The position numbers and the translations under genes were made by a program. A DNA stretch of 64,000 nucleotides, taken from positions 1 to 64,000 of the forward strand of contig JANNWG010000020.1 in assembly GCA_031414695.1 (NCBI GenBank). Direction: 5' to 3'. This stretch comes from UKL13-2 sp031414695. Lineage in GTDB: Bacteria > Pseudomonadota > Gammaproteobacteria > Burkholderiales > Usitatibacteraceae. The notes beneath the pieces are model-generated. The model was not told where the DNA came from and ran no database searches. It was given only the letters and a program-made list of their open reading frames with translations. Of this stretch, positions 34,645 through 44,048 are shown one piece after another; the stretch's first letter is position 1; each line of letters starts with the position of its first letter.

Positions 34645-35678
34645 ATGCTCTTTTTTCTAAAGTCTAAGTATCGACTTAAATCATTTGATAGTGGTGCTTG
34701 GATGGTAATTTTTTCGCCCGAAAGCGGATGCGTAAACGCCATTGAATACGCATGCAAAAACATGCGTTTTAAGCCACCGTTTTTCGCTGCTGCCACGTGT
34801 TTATTAAGCGGAAAATCACCGTATTTATCGTCACCAATAATTGGGTAGCCAAGCGAAGACAAATGCACGCGGATCTGGTGCGTTCGTCCGGTTCGAATAT
34901 CACAATCAAGTAACGTCGCACCAGGCAATTGCTCAACCCGATTAAAAATCGTGTGTGACTCTTGGCCATCCTCTTCATCCACTGCGACACGACGCTCGCC
35001 AGACGCGGTGACATATTTAGCAAGCTTAATTTTCACCACTTTGCGCTGATCCGGCCATGCACCTTGTACCAGCGCGTAATAATGTTTCTCCACGCGACTC
35101 TGCGCCTCGCCTCGTAACATCGCGTGCATCGCCGTCAACGCGCTGCGCTTTTTTGCCAACAGCAACACACCAGATGTTTCGCGGTCTAGCCGATGTACAA
35201 GCTCTAAAAATTTTGCCTCAGGGCGATGTTGCCGCAGTGCTTCAATCACGCCCAAACTAATGCCGCTGCCGCCGTGCACCGCCATTCCAGCCGGTTTATC
35301 AATCGCAAGCAGCGCATCATCCTCAAAAATGAAGCGCCAATTAGGGCGCTCGTTTTGGGGCAATTTTGCTTGGAAAGTTCCGCCGTTATTAGGCTTTTTG
35401 CTATCGCTTAATTTTAACGGCGGAATTCTCACGACATCGTTTAAGGCGAGCCGATAAGTCTGGTCAATCCTGCCTTTATTCACCCGCACTTCGCCGGAAC
35501 GCAAAATCCGATAAATGTGACTTTTCGGTACCGTTTTAAGATAACCAAGCAAATAATTATCAATACGCTGACCCGCATGAGAATCGTCAATTGTGACAAA
35601 TAACGCCGCCACTTTTTCATCAGGTGTCGTTTTTGGTGATTGGGGCGGTTTGGTTAACGGGTTTGATGAATGAGGCAT
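34641..35678 (-). CDS. rluC: 23S rRNA pseudouridine synthase, RluC/RluD type
   Basis: This 345 aa enzyme has an N-terminal S4 domain ('QRIDNYLLGYLKTVPKSHIYRILRSGEVRVN', about residues 36-66) and a RluA-family catalytic domain with the nucleophile Asp in 'HRLDRETSGVLLLAK'. Position next to and divergent from rne, as in E. coli, favours RluC (positions 955, 2504 and 2580 of 23S RNA). I start it at the ATG at 35678, from which the S4 domain is properly placed; the frame is open 38 codons further up. Confidence 0.93.
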   Translation of the reverse strand: MPHSSNPLTKPPQSPKTTPDEKVAALFVTIDDSHAGQRIDNYLLGYLKTVPKSHIYRILRSGEVRVNKGRIDQTYRLALNDVVRIPPLKLSDSKKPNNGGTFQAKLPQNERPNWRFIFEDDALLAIDKPAGMAVHGGSGISLGVIEALRQHRPEAKFLELVHRLDRETSGVLLLAKKRSALTAMHAMLRGEAQSRVEKHYYALVQGAWPDQRKVVKIKLAKYVTASGERRVAVDEEDGQESHTIFNRVEQLPGATLLDCDIRTGRTHQIRVHLSSLGYPIIGDDKYGDFPLNKHVAAAKNGGLKRMFLHAYSMAFTHPLSGEKITIQAPLSNDLSRYLDFRKKSI

Positions 35679-36413
35679 TTCGGCTATACTTGTATCTCGT
35701 TGATTTATAAAGCAGGTCTTGTTGGTATGTAGTATTAATAAGCGTCGCGAGTGTGTCGTTTTATGCTTAAAACGAACCACGGCGAGCATCATTCAACAGC
35801 GCTGACACATATTTCACCGTGCTTTGCCTCAAATTGGTTTCCCGCGCAGTTTCTTAAAATCTACTGCCAGCGTCACCAAAATGCCGCAATGACACGGAAA
35901 ACGACGGTCGATATTGCTCACCGCAAGCACAAAAGAAATACGCTTGGTAAGTAGCGATAGTAAACGAAAAGCAACACAATCTCGCGCGCTAGTCGGGCTG
36001 CAAATCCAAAGAATTGCAGACGGTTTAGGTTTTTAGGCGGCGAAATGATACGAATTCTTTAACGCTTCGCCATTAACTTTATGAGTTATCGCGTCGCGGA
36101 TGCAAAAGTCGTTTTGATTTAACAACTGCAATGCGAATGCAATACGTCATCTGATTCATAAGCTGTCTGACTTCTGGGCAACATTTTAACAATATCCCAA
36201 AGACAGTTTTTCAACCTAATTCCGTTGAAATCAGTGCTTACGTTGCAAGCGATTACACAACAATCGTCTCGCGTTGCCATGTTGCTAAATCTGCCATGCG
36301 TATTATTCATGGGCAATACTTTGCATCGTTAGGCGTAGCCTAACCTCGACTTCGTCATCTTTTTGCGCCCACTAAATCGCCATGATTTAGCCGCGCGTAT
36401 TAAGGATTACAAA
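35679..36413. other. 735 bp divergent region between rluC and rne
   Basis: This holds the rluC promoter side and the long leader of rne. Weak frames on both strands (35751-35954 and 36119-36316) lack ribosome-binding sites and known families. In E. coli the rne leader is several hundred bases long and its hairpins let RNase E limit its own mRNA; a similar role is plausible here but I did not find the exact stem. No tRNA or other RNA gene was recognised. Confidence 0.5.
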
Positions 36414-39278
36414 ATGAAAAGAATGTTATTTAACGCAACACAAGCTGAAGAGCTACGCGTTGCTATTGTTGACGGGCAAAAGCTCGTTGATCTCGATATC
36501 GAACACGCCGGCCAAGAACAGCGTAAATCGAATATCTATAAAGCCAAAGTCACTCGCGTTGAGCCATCGCTCGAAGCTATCTTTGTCGATTACGGCGCCG
36601 AGCGCCACGGCTTTTTGCCATTCAAAGAATTAATTCGTGAATACGTCGCGGGCGAAGACGGCGACGGTACTCGCGCCAAAATCGCGCAAACCTTAAAAGT
36701 CGGCACTGAATTACTTGTTCAAGTCGAAAAAGACGAGCGTGGTAACAAAGGTGCTGCACTCACTACCTACGTTTCACTCGCTGGTCGTTACTTGGTGCTG
36801 ATGCCCAACAACCCACGCGGCGGTGGCGTATCACGGCGTGTTGAAGGCGAAGATCGCGCTGAATTACGCGAAACCCTCGACCAACTCGACGTGCCAGAAG
36901 GCATGTCGGTTATCGCACGTACAGCCGGTATTGGCCGTGGTGCGGATGAATTGAAATGGGACTTGAATTACCTTTTGCAACTTTGGGAAGCTATCGAGGG
37001 CGCAGGCCGCGAAGTCAAAGGACCTGAGCTAATTTATTTAGAGTCGAGCTTAGTCGTGCGTGCGATTCGTGATTTGTTTCAGCCTGACATTGGCGAAATC
37101 TTAGTCGATACTCAAGAAATTTTTGAGCAAGCGCAATCTTTCATGTCCACGGTGATGCCGGCGAATGTGAATAAGGTCAAGCTCTATCACGACGATGTGC
37201 CGCTATTTTCACGCTTTCAAATTGAGCATCAAATTGAGACAGCCTATCGTCGCGATGTCACGTTGCCATCCGGTGGCGCTATCATCATCGACCATACCGA
37301 AGCATTGGTTTCAGTGGACGTCAACTCCGCACGCGCAACCAAAGGTCACGACATTGAAGAGACAGCGTTTCGCACTAACTGCGAAGCCGCGGACGAAATT
37401 GCACGTCAATTACGTTTACGTGATTTAGGTGGCTTGGTGGTCATTGACTTCATTGATATGGAGTCCCCAAAAAATCAACGCGAAGTCGAAAATCGCCTAC
37501 GTGACGCGCTAAAGCACGACCGTGCGCGTGTACAAACGGGCAAAATTTCACGCTTCGGCTTAATGGAATTATCACGTCAACGCTTGCAGCCAGCATTGTC
37601 TGAATCGAGCTACATCCCCTGCCCGCGCTGTCATGGTTTAGGCCATATTCGCGATACTGCATCATCTGCATTGCATGTCTTACGCATTTTGCAAGAAGAG
37701 GCAATGAAAGAAAGCACAGCAGCGGTACATTGCCAAGTGCCAGTCGATGTTGCGACCTTCCTACTCAACGAAAAACGCCAAGACATTCACGCCATTGAGA
37801 CACGTTTCAAAGTCAATGTATTGCTCATTCCAAATGTGCATATTGAGACGCCAAATTATGAGATCGAGCGCTTGCGTCACGACTCAGACAAACTCGATAT
37901 CACTAAGCCGTCGTATGAGCTGGTCAATAAACCCGTCGATACGCAAGCAATGAAAATGCCTGCTGCCACTGCAGACGACAAACCTTTGCGTCCTGTGCCA
38001 ATTGTCAAAGGCATCACGCCTGATCAGCCGGCCCCGATTGTGGCCGAACCATTGCCGCGCGAATCACGCCCTGCCCGCCAAGACATGCGCGCTAATATCG
38101 CAACCCCTGTTGCCAAGCCATCAATGTGGCAAAAATTTGTCGGCTTCTTTAGCGGCGAAAACACAAACGATGTAAAACCCTTCGCCCAAAGTGCCACATC
38201 AACAGCTGAACGTAAAGACTCGCGACCAAGTCAAGGCGACAAAAATGATCGCGGTGATCGTAACAACCGTAATACGCGCGGTGGCCGCAATGATCGCGGT
38301 GCCAAAAATGATCGCAGCCCACGTGGTGAGCAAAAACCGCGAGGTGAACGCACAGAACGTGGCCCAAAGCCCGAGCGCGTCGAGCGCGGTGAGCGCCCAG
38401 CACAACAGCCGCGCCAGCCATCAAAAAATGCGCAAAATGCGAAACCAGATGACTTATTAGTTGACGCCAATAATGTCGCCGCAGGTGAAGTCAATGGCAC
38501 AGTAGCGCAACCAACCCGTCAGCAGACACCAAAACCAGCCCTCGAATCCCATCCACCAGCTCAAGCTCCACAAAATGAAGCCGGTGAAGAAGGCGAAGCA
38601 CGTAGCCGACGTCGCCGTGGCCGCGGCGGGCGTGGCCGTAATGGTAAGGATGGTCGCGAGGTCCGTGAAGCTCGCGTCGGTGGTGACGGTGGCGTTAGCG
38701 GCAGCAACGATAACGCCTTCGCTAATCAGCCAAACACTACTGCCGCTGACGCAAGTGGTGTAAGTAGCAACGCTCAACAAGACTTGAATTTGGGCATGCC
38801 CGCATCATTCACACCTACACCAACACCTGCTGTTGCACCTGCAGCAACGATTGCAGCACCGATTGCAGCACCTGTTGTTGCGGCAGTTGTTACTCCGCCG
38901 TCTACGACCATCGCGCCAGTGGTTACCGCACCCGTGGCTGCGCCAGTGCCTGTGGCCGTTCAAGCTGTCGTCGAAGCGGCTGCCACGGTATATCGTTCAT
39001 CTACGGCGCCACCAGCACCTGTGGATCAGATTGATGATGCTGCCCCTGTACGTACTCAGCCGCGCGAACGTCGATCCAGCAATTCAGCTCAAAGTGAGCC
39101 GCTGGTATTCATCGAGACCGATGCAGGTAAAACCCAAGCTACCAACGTTGGTCAAGCCACATTGGCTGAGATTGAGCCGCAACGTCGTTCAACACCGCGC
39201 CCACGTCGCAGCCGCGATGTTGTGAATGAGCCTTTGCAAGTGATTGAAACTAAAGCTGACTTACCGCCGCAAGCGTAA
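36414..39278 (+). CDS. rne: Ribonuclease E
   Basis: This 954 aa endoribonuclease has the catalytic half at residues 1 to about 520. An S1 domain lies near 35-120 ('SNIYKAKVTRVEPSLEAIFVDYG'), the catalytic site is in 'DVNSARATKG' and 'VVIDFIDME' (two Asp), and the zinc-link motif CPRCHG is near 405. The C-terminal half (520-954) is disordered and low in conservation. It contains an Arg/Gly/Asn-rich stretch (about 600-665, 'GDRNNRNTRGGRNDRG'), a basic RNA-binding patch 'RSRRRRGRGGRGRNGK' (about 730-745) and an Ala/Pro/Val-rich spacer (about 795-870). It should cut single-stranded mRNA and act in the degradosome. The ATG at 36414 gives the standard start 'MKRMLFNATQAEELRV'. A terminator follows at 39291-39320. 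Confidence 0.97.
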   Translation: MKRMLFNATQAEELRVAIVDGQKLVDLDIEHAGQEQRKSNIYKAKVTRVEPSLEAIFVDYGAERHGFLPFKELIREYVAGEDGDGTRAKIAQTLKVGTELLVQVEKDERGNKGAALTTYVSLAGRYLVLMPNNPRGGGVSRRVEGEDRAELRETLDQLDVPEGMSVIARTAGIGRGADELKWDLNYLLQLWEAIEGAGREVKGPELIYLESSLVVRAIRDLFQPDIGEILVDTQEIFEQAQSFMSTVMPANVNKVKLYHDDVPLFSRFQIEHQIETAYRRDVTLPSGGAIIIDHTEALVSVDVNSARATKGHDIEETAFRTNCEAADEIARQLRLRDLGGLVVIDFIDMESPKNQREVENRLRDALKHDRARVQTGKISRFGLMELSRQRLQPALSESSYIPCPRCHGLGHIRDTASSALHVLRILQEEAMKESTAAVHCQVPVDVATFLLNEKRQDIHAIETRFKVNVLLIPNVHIETPNYEIERLRHDSDKLDITKPSYELVNKPVDTQAMKMPAATADDKPLRPVPIVKGITPDQPAPIVAEPLPRESRPARQDMRANIATPVAKPSMWQKFVGFFSGENTNDVKPFAQSATSTAERKDSRPSQGDKNDRGDRNNRNTRGGRNDRGAKNDRSPRGEQKPRGERTERGPKPERVERGERPAQQPRQPSKNAQNAKPDDLLVDANNVAAGEVNGTVAQPTRQQTPKPALESHPPAQAPQNEAGEEGEARSRRRRGRGGRGRNGKDGREVREARVGGDGGVSGSNDNAFANQPNTTAADASGVSSNAQQDLNLGMPASFTPTPTPAVAPAATIAAPIAAPVVAAVVTPPSTTIAPVVTAPVAAPVPVAVQAVVEAAATVYRSSTAPPAPVDQIDDAAPVRTQPRERRSSNSAQSEPLVFIETDAGKTQATNVGQATLAEIEPQRRSTPRPRRSRDVVNEPLQVIETKADLPPQA

Positions 39279-39287
39279 GGTTGAGAA

Positions 39288-39322
39288 AACAAAAAAAGCC
39301 GCTCATTGAGCGGCTTTTTTCT
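39288..39322 (+). terminator. Intrinsic terminator of rne
   Basis: The stem AAAGCCGCTCA/TGAGCGGCTTT (39294-39318) is flanked by A-run and T-run. It sits 9 bp past the rne stop. It is a textbook bidirectional terminator. Confidence 0.92.
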
Positions 39323-39346
39323 AAGCTGTAAATTTTGGAGGCAACG

Positions 39347-39955
39347 ATGACAACCAACACACCGATAGATTTTTACTTCGATTTTTCATCTCCCTACGGC
39401 TATCTCGCCGCCATGCGCATCAACGCATTAGCGCAAAAATATCAGCGCCGCGTGAAATGGCGACCTATTTTATTAGGGCCAGCATTTAAGGCCAGTGGCA
39501 ATGCACCGTTAGTTGGTCAGCCACTCAAAGGCGTTTACGCCACACGTGATTTTTTGCGTACCGCACGCTTTATGGGTGTGCCTTATAAACAGCCCGCCGT
39601 ATTTCCGATCAGCACGCAGAATGCAGCGCGCGCATTTTACTGGCTTGACGATACTGATCCAGTACGCGCACATCAGCTGGCGATGACCTGTTTCGCGACT
39701 TATTTTGTTGACGGTATCGACATCACAAGTGCTAACAAAATCGCAGAATTGTGCGCGCGTGTTGGGGCAAATTACGATGACGCATTCGCCGCAATGGCTG
39801 ACCCACTCATCAAAGAAAGGCTCAAACGCGAAGTCGATGCATCACTCGCGGTAGGCGTATTTGGCTCACCTTTTTTTATTGTCGATGGCGAACCATTTTG
39901 GGGCGGTGATCGATTAGATCAGGTCGCGGCGTGGTTAGAGACCGGGGGTTTTTAA
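39347..39955 (+). CDS. 2-hydroxychromene-2-carboxylate isomerase family protein
   Basis: This 202 aa DsbA-fold, glutathione-linked isomerase belongs to the NahD type. 'IDFYFDFSSPYGYLAAMRI' (about residues 5-23) holds the Ser that replaces the Cys of DsbA, and 'GVFGSPFFIVDGEPFWGGDRLD' is the cis-Pro end. The family takes part in aromatic (naphthalene-type) breakdown. Homologues also occur widely without such pathways, and no aromatic-degradation genes are near, so the real substrate is unclear. The ATG at 39347 has a strong GGAGG ribosome-binding site. Confidence 0.92.
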   Translation: MTTNTPIDFYFDFSSPYGYLAAMRINALAQKYQRRVKWRPILLGPAFKASGNAPLVGQPLKGVYATRDFLRTARFMGVPYKQPAVFPISTQNAARAFYWLDDTDPVRAHQLAMTCFATYFVDGIDITSANKIAELCARVGANYDDAFAAMADPLIKERLKREVDASLAVGVFGSPFFIVDGEPFWGGDRLDQVAAWLETGGF

Positions 39956-39968
39956 TTTTACAAAGTGC

Positions 39969-40018
39969 AATATTAGCGGGCATCTTGGAGCATTTATGCT
40001 CTAAGATGCCCGCCGTTA
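39969..40018. repeat. Dispersed palindrome, copy A (also terminator-like)
   Basis: AGCGGGCATCTTGGAGCAT at 39975-39993 pairs with ATGCTCTAAGATGCCCGCC at 39997-40014. The long stem lies between converging gene ends. The outer parts (TATTAGCGGGCAT) recur at four other sites in the window, so it may be both a repeat and a bidirectional terminator. Confidence 0.75.
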
Positions 40019-41512
40019 TTAGGCTTTACGCAATAAGCGTAATCGACGAACTAGCCACGGCCCTAGCACGATGAGTGCTGTGATCACCAAGATAGTCCCG
40101 CTAATGGGGCGCGAAATAAATATCGTTGGATCGCCTTCGCTAATGGCTAACGAGCGGCGCATTTGCTCCTCGGCAAGTGGCCCTAATATCATGCCAACGA
40201 TAACAGGCGCGGTGGGGAATCCGTAGCGCCGCATGAGTAGCCCCATGACGCCAATGGCATAAAGTAAAAACACATCAAATGCTGACTGGCGCATGCCGTA
40301 AACGCCCATCGTTGCGAACACTAATATGCCCGCATAAAGCTGCGGCTTAGGCACTTCGAGCAATTTAATCCACACACCAATCAGCGGCAGATTTAAGACG
40401 AGCAGCATCACATTACCCACATAAAAACTCGCGATGAGCCCCCATACGAGTGGCGCATTGGTCTCAAACAACAGTGGACCTGGCTGTAAGCCATATTGTT
40501 GAAATGCGGCGAGTAATATCGCGGCGGTCGCGGACGTGGGTAGGCCGAGCGTTAGTAGCGGCACCATCACGCCAGTTGCTGAGGCATTATTCGCCGCTTC
40601 GGGACCGGCCACACCCTCGATGGCGCCATGACCAAACTCTTCAGGGTGTGCACTTAATTTTTTCTCCGCCGCGTAGGATAAAAAAGTGGGTATTTCTGCG
40701 CCGCCAGCAGGCATCGCGCCAAATGGAAAGCCGATGGCAGTGCCACGCAACCATGGTTTCCATGAGCGTTTCCAATCGTCCTTTGTCATCAAGATAGAGC
40801 CTTTGACGCGCTCGATTTTTTCGGTCACTTGATTCATTTTTGACGCCATATAAAACGTCTCGCCAACCGCGAATAATCCGACCGCAACCGTGACCACTTC
40901 GATACCGTCGGCTAATTGCGGTATGCCAAACACAAAACGCGCTTGCCCAGATTGATTTTCAATGCCCACCACACCAATGCCTAAGCCAATAAATAAAGCC
41001 GTTAAGCCGCGAATGGTGGAATCTCCCAACACCGTTGATACCGTCATGAACGCCAAAATCATCAACGCAAAATATTCAGGCGGTCCAAATTTCACTGCAA
41101 GATCAACCACCTGTGGGGCGAGCAATGTTAAGAGGATGGTAGCAATTGTTCCTGCAACAAATGAACCCACCGCCGCGGTGCACAATGCAGGCCCAGCGCG
41201 GCCACGCTTGGCCATTTGATTGCCCTCCATCGCCGTGACGATAGTAGCGGATTCGCCCGGCGTATTGAGCAAAATAGAAGTTGTGGAGCCGCCATACATC
41301 GCACCGTAATAAATGCCTGCAAACATAATGAGCGCGCCGGATGGATCCAGCTTACTTGTCAGCGGTAGTAGCAACGCAATCGCTACCGCCGGGCCAATAC
41401 CAGGCAGTACGCCCACCGCAGTACCAAGCGTGACACCGACGAACGCCCAAAGTAAATTTTTTGGCTCCAGGGCTACGTTAAAGCCTTGTAAAAGCAGATC
41501 CCAGACTTCCAT
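40019..41512 (-). CDS. tctA: Tripartite tricarboxylate transporter, large membrane subunit
   Basis: This 497 aa inner-membrane protein has about 11-12 hydrophobic segments and the TctA signatures 'GVLPGIGPAVAIALLLPLT' (N-terminal) and 'GGSTTSILLNTPGE'. It moves citrate or another carboxylate with the small subunit TctB and the periplasmic TctC. It starts one base before the tctB stop ends (TAATG junction), so the two are coupled. Confidence 0.97.
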   Translation of the reverse strand: MEVWDLLLQGFNVALEPKNLLWAFVGVTLGTAVGVLPGIGPAVAIALLLPLTSKLDPSGALIMFAGIYYGAMYGGSTTSILLNTPGESATIVTAMEGNQMAKRGRAGPALCTAAVGSFVAGTIATILLTLLAPQVVDLAVKFGPPEYFALMILAFMTVSTVLGDSTIRGLTALFIGLGIGVVGIENQSGQARFVFGIPQLADGIEVVTVAVGLFAVGETFYMASKMNQVTEKIERVKGSILMTKDDWKRSWKPWLRGTAIGFPFGAMPAGGAEIPTFLSYAAEKKLSAHPEEFGHGAIEGVAGPEAANNASATGVMVPLLTLGLPTSATAAILLAAFQQYGLQPGPLLFETNAPLVWGLIASFYVGNVMLLVLNLPLIGVWIKLLEVPKPQLYAGILVFATMGVYGMRQSAFDVFLLYAIGVMGLLMRRYGFPTAPVIVGMILGPLAEEQMRRSLAISEGDPTIFISRPISGTILVITALIVLGPWLVRRLRLLRKA

Positions 41513-41991
41513 TAGAGAATCCCTTTCAACAAGCCTTTTGGCAGACTTAATCCAAGGCCATAATTAAACAGCGCAAAAATACCCACTGCCATCACAACCG
41601 CGATGAGACCGTTTAATAGCCAGCGGCGCGAATTAAACCCGCGTGCAGTGCACACGAATAAAATCACCGAGGCGGGAATAAAGCCCGCCCTTTCAATCAA
41701 CATGCCGTACAGCAACAGCCCAGCGGAAACCCAAGCGAAGGCGAGCCAGTCTGTTGTAAGCGCCTGCTCAGCTGCCTCATCATGATTGCGAAATCCACCG
41801 CGAATCACTTCCCAAATGAGTAAACCACCAATCAATAGCAAGCCAATGCCAACAGCGCGCGGCACATGCGTAGGCCCTACCGTGGAGTAGCCCGCCGCAT
41901 CAGGTATTTGAAAAGACCCGATTAAAAAAAATAAACCAAACGCAAGAACACCACAGGACAACGCTAATTGTCCGGAAATAATTTTTTTCAT
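41512..41991 (-). CDS. tctB: Tripartite tricarboxylate transporter, small membrane subunit
   Basis: This 159 aa protein has about four hydrophobic segments typical of TctB ('SCGVLAFGLFFLIGSFQIP', 'WLAFAWVSAGLLLYGMLI', 'WLLNGLIAVVMAVGIFALFNYGLGLSLP'). The ATG at 41991 has a GGAGG site upstream. The open frame further up only translates a terminator hairpin. Confidence 0.93.
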   Translation of the reverse strand: MKKIISGQLALSCGVLAFGLFFLIGSFQIPDAAGYSTVGPTHVPRAVGIGLLLIGGLLIWEVIRGGFRNHDEAAEQALTTDWLAFAWVSAGLLLYGMLIERAGFIPASVILFVCTARGFNSRRWLLNGLIAVVMAVGIFALFNYGLGLSLPKGLLKGIL

Positions 41992-42009
41992 TATATTTTT
42001 GCCTCCAAC

Positions 42010-42054
42010 AAAAAATCCCCGCCGAAGCATCAAGCTTGACGGGGATTTTTTTTG
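42010..42054 (-). terminator. Hairpin between tctC and tctB
   Basis: AAAAATCCCCG...CGGGGATTTTT forms an 11 bp stem with a roughly 18-base loop, and T-runs follow on both strands. It sits 25 bp past tctC and 20 bp before tctB. It probably ends part of the transcripts after tctC, giving more binding protein than membrane subunits. Confidence 0.85.
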
Positions 42055-42077
42055 CACTCAGTTAACCACGCAAGGAT

Positions 42078-43043
42078 CTACTTTTTGCCCAAACCAAGTC
42101 CAGCCAAAATATCGCCGATGCGCTTAGTGTCAGAGTCGACAAATTTTTTGTACTCATCGCCTGCTAACCAAGTATTCTGCCAATCATTTTTCTTTAGCGC
42201 CTCTTCCCACGCTTTACTTTTCACGCCCGCCTCAATAGCTTTGATGAGCGCATCACGTTGTGCGGTTGTAATGCCAGGAGCACCAAATACGCCGCGCCAA
42301 TTGCCCAAGACAATGTCCATGCCTTGCTCTTTCAGTGTCGCAATACCAGCCTGCTTCGCAGGAGAAGATACTGCGAGCGCACGCATTTTGCCGGACTGTA
42401 TATGCTGAGCGAATTCACTTACACCTGAAATACCTGCCGCCACATGCCCACCAATAATGGCAGCTACTGCTTCGCCACCGCCTTTAAAGGGCACGTAATT
42501 CACTTTACCTGCGTCAATGCCTGCGGCCTGCGCGATAAGCCCGGCTAATATGTGATCCGAGCCACCCGCTGAGCCGCCGCCCCATGAAATGCTGCCGGGC
42601 TTAGCCTTGAATGCTTCAACCAAGTCTTTCATGGTTTTGTGTGGCGAAGATGCTGGCACGACTACGACCAAATACTCTTCTGTCAATCGTGCAAGTGGTG
42701 TCACTTGCGAAAGATCAACCGCAGATTTATTTTGGATAATGCCACCGACCATCACCATACCGCCAATCATGATGGCACTCGGGTCACCCTTCGCTGAATT
42801 GATAAATTGCGCTAGGCCAATCGTGCCTGCTGCGCCGCCTTTGTTATCAATTTGCACATTTTTTGCACTTCCAGCCGATTGCATAGCCGCCGCTAAGGCA
42901 CGGCCGGTCGAATCCCAACCGCCACCAGGGTTAGCGGGCACCATGACTTTGAGGTTGTCAACAGCAGCTGCACTTACTGCAAACGTTGCTGCCACGCTGA
43001 TGAAGCCCAATTTGAATATTGATGAAACTGTTTTAACTTGCAT
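42078..43043 (-). CDS. tctC: Tripartite transporter substrate-binding protein (Bug family)
   Basis: This 321 aa periplasmic binding protein has a signal peptide, cleaved near 'VSAAA' (about residue 27). The Bug/TctC fold has marks 'MVPANPGGGWDSTGRALA' and 'NKGGAAGTIGLAQF', and the ligand region 'GGGSAGGSDHILAGLIA'. It captures the carboxylate for TctAB. A GGAGGA ribosome-binding site precedes the ATG at 43043. Confidence 0.96.
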   Translation of the reverse strand: MQVKTVSSIFKLGFISVAATFAVSAAAVDNLKVMVPANPGGGWDSTGRALAAAMQSAGSAKNVQIDNKGGAAGTIGLAQFINSAKGDPSAIMIGGMVMVGGIIQNKSAVDLSQVTPLARLTEEYLVVVVPASSPHKTMKDLVEAFKAKPGSISWGGGSAGGSDHILAGLIAQAAGIDAGKVNYVPFKGGGEAVAAIIGGHVAAGISGVSEFAQHIQSGKMRALAVSSPAKQAGIATLKEQGMDIVLGNWRGVFGAPGITTAQRDALIKAIEAGVKSKAWEEALKKNDWQNTWLAGDEYKKFVDSDTKRIGDILAGLGLGKK

Positions 43044-43392
43044 ACTTCCTCCGAATAATTATTTTGATGCGTGATGTCGCGAAGCAAGTCTAGCGTTTTG
43101 TTACGATGTTGTGTTGTTGGCAACGATTTGATATTGAGCAGGAGTCACAAACCTATTCGACCACAACAAAAGAAAAAGCCCCGTCACTTTTCAGCAACGG
43201 GGCAAACCGCTCTCGGAGGAGAATGTGACAACGAATAAACATTGCACAAAAGCTATACAGCAATCACTGTGCCAACTAAAAACTCAAGCGAAATCAATAC
43301 ATTAGCAACAAAGCCGCAATATTGCGCCGCACCATAATTGAGCGCCATGCAACTAAAACGCGCCAATATTGGGAATAGTAAGGGGTGAAGCG
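43044..43392. other. 349 bp without a gene
   Basis: This is the promoter region of tctCBA plus the tail of the acyltransferase transcript. The only clear structure is the terminator at 43165-43198. An inverted GCGCCAATATT/AATATTGCGC-like motif at about 43310-43375 could be another weak palindrome. Confidence 0.5.
43165..43198 (-). terminator. Intrinsic terminator (minus strand)
   Basis: On the minus strand the stem GCCCCGTTGC...ACGGGGC is followed by TTTTTCTTTTG. It lies about 200 bp downstream of the acyltransferase gene and would stop its transcript before tctC. Confidence 0.75.
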
Positions 43393-44004
43393 TTAAGCAT
43401 CATCGCGTTGCCACGACTTCCGATACTTGCCGTGAATAGGCCGATAAAACGCGATCACTTTTTCAATATCAAGCGCCACATCACCGCTCGCTTCAATCAT
43501 CTCACCAAAGCACACCACTTTTTTAGCAAAGTCAAAGTAGGCAAGACAAATAGGTATCTTTGCACCATGTGCAATGTGGAGAAATCCGGTTTTGAAACCT
43601 TTATCTAATTGGCGTGTGCCCTCGGGGGCTAGTGCAAATATCATTTTGTCTGCGGTGTTAATTGCCGCGATAACGTCGTTGACAATACCGTGCGGCTTGT
43701 CGCGATCAACCGCAATTCCACCAATGGCGCGCATGAAGCGCCCGAACAAACCCGTAAATAACGTGTGCTTACCCAAAAACGCGATACGAATATCGAGCGC
43801 AAATAGCACCATCACGCCGACGACAAAATCCCACGCACTCGTATGCGGCGCCACACTCACCACAAGCTTTGGCACGTCCGGCAGCGCGCCCACAATGCGC
43901 CAACCCGATACGCGCAACATGAGCCGCCCAATGCCGCGTGTTAAGGCATTATTGCGGCGCAAATAATGCGCAGGCACAAAATTATCTAGCTCAGCTTTGG
44001 TCAT
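43393..44004 (-). CDS. 1-acyl-glycerol-3-phosphate-type acyltransferase
   Basis: This 203 aa membrane-linked acyltransferase has the catalytic His and Asp (HX4D) in 'APHTSAWDF' (about residues 52-60) and the substrate motif 'PEGTR' (about 127-131). It belongs to the lysophospholipid acyltransferase superfamily, in a compact form that is often annotated as PlsC-like. Whether it acts on lysophosphatidate or another acceptor is unknown. It follows the 81 aa gene by 44 bp on the same strand. Confidence 0.9.
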   Translation of the reverse strand: MTKAELDNFVPAHYLRRNNALTRGIGRLMLRVSGWRIVGALPDVPKLVVSVAPHTSAWDFVVGVMVLFALDIRIAFLGKHTLFTGLFGRFMRAIGGIAVDRDKPHGIVNDVIAAINTADKMIFALAPEGTRQLDKGFKTGFLHIAHGAKIPICLAYFDFAKKVVCFGEMIEASGDVALDIEKVIAFYRPIHGKYRKSWQRDDA

Positions 44005-44048
44005 TGATTTCGCAAATAAAGACGGGCATTAATAAGACTGTAACCAAT

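Noticed and set aside
35751..36316. Small frames on both strands in the rne leader
   Set aside because: No ribosome-binding site, no family, poor codon balance; the region is better read as leader.
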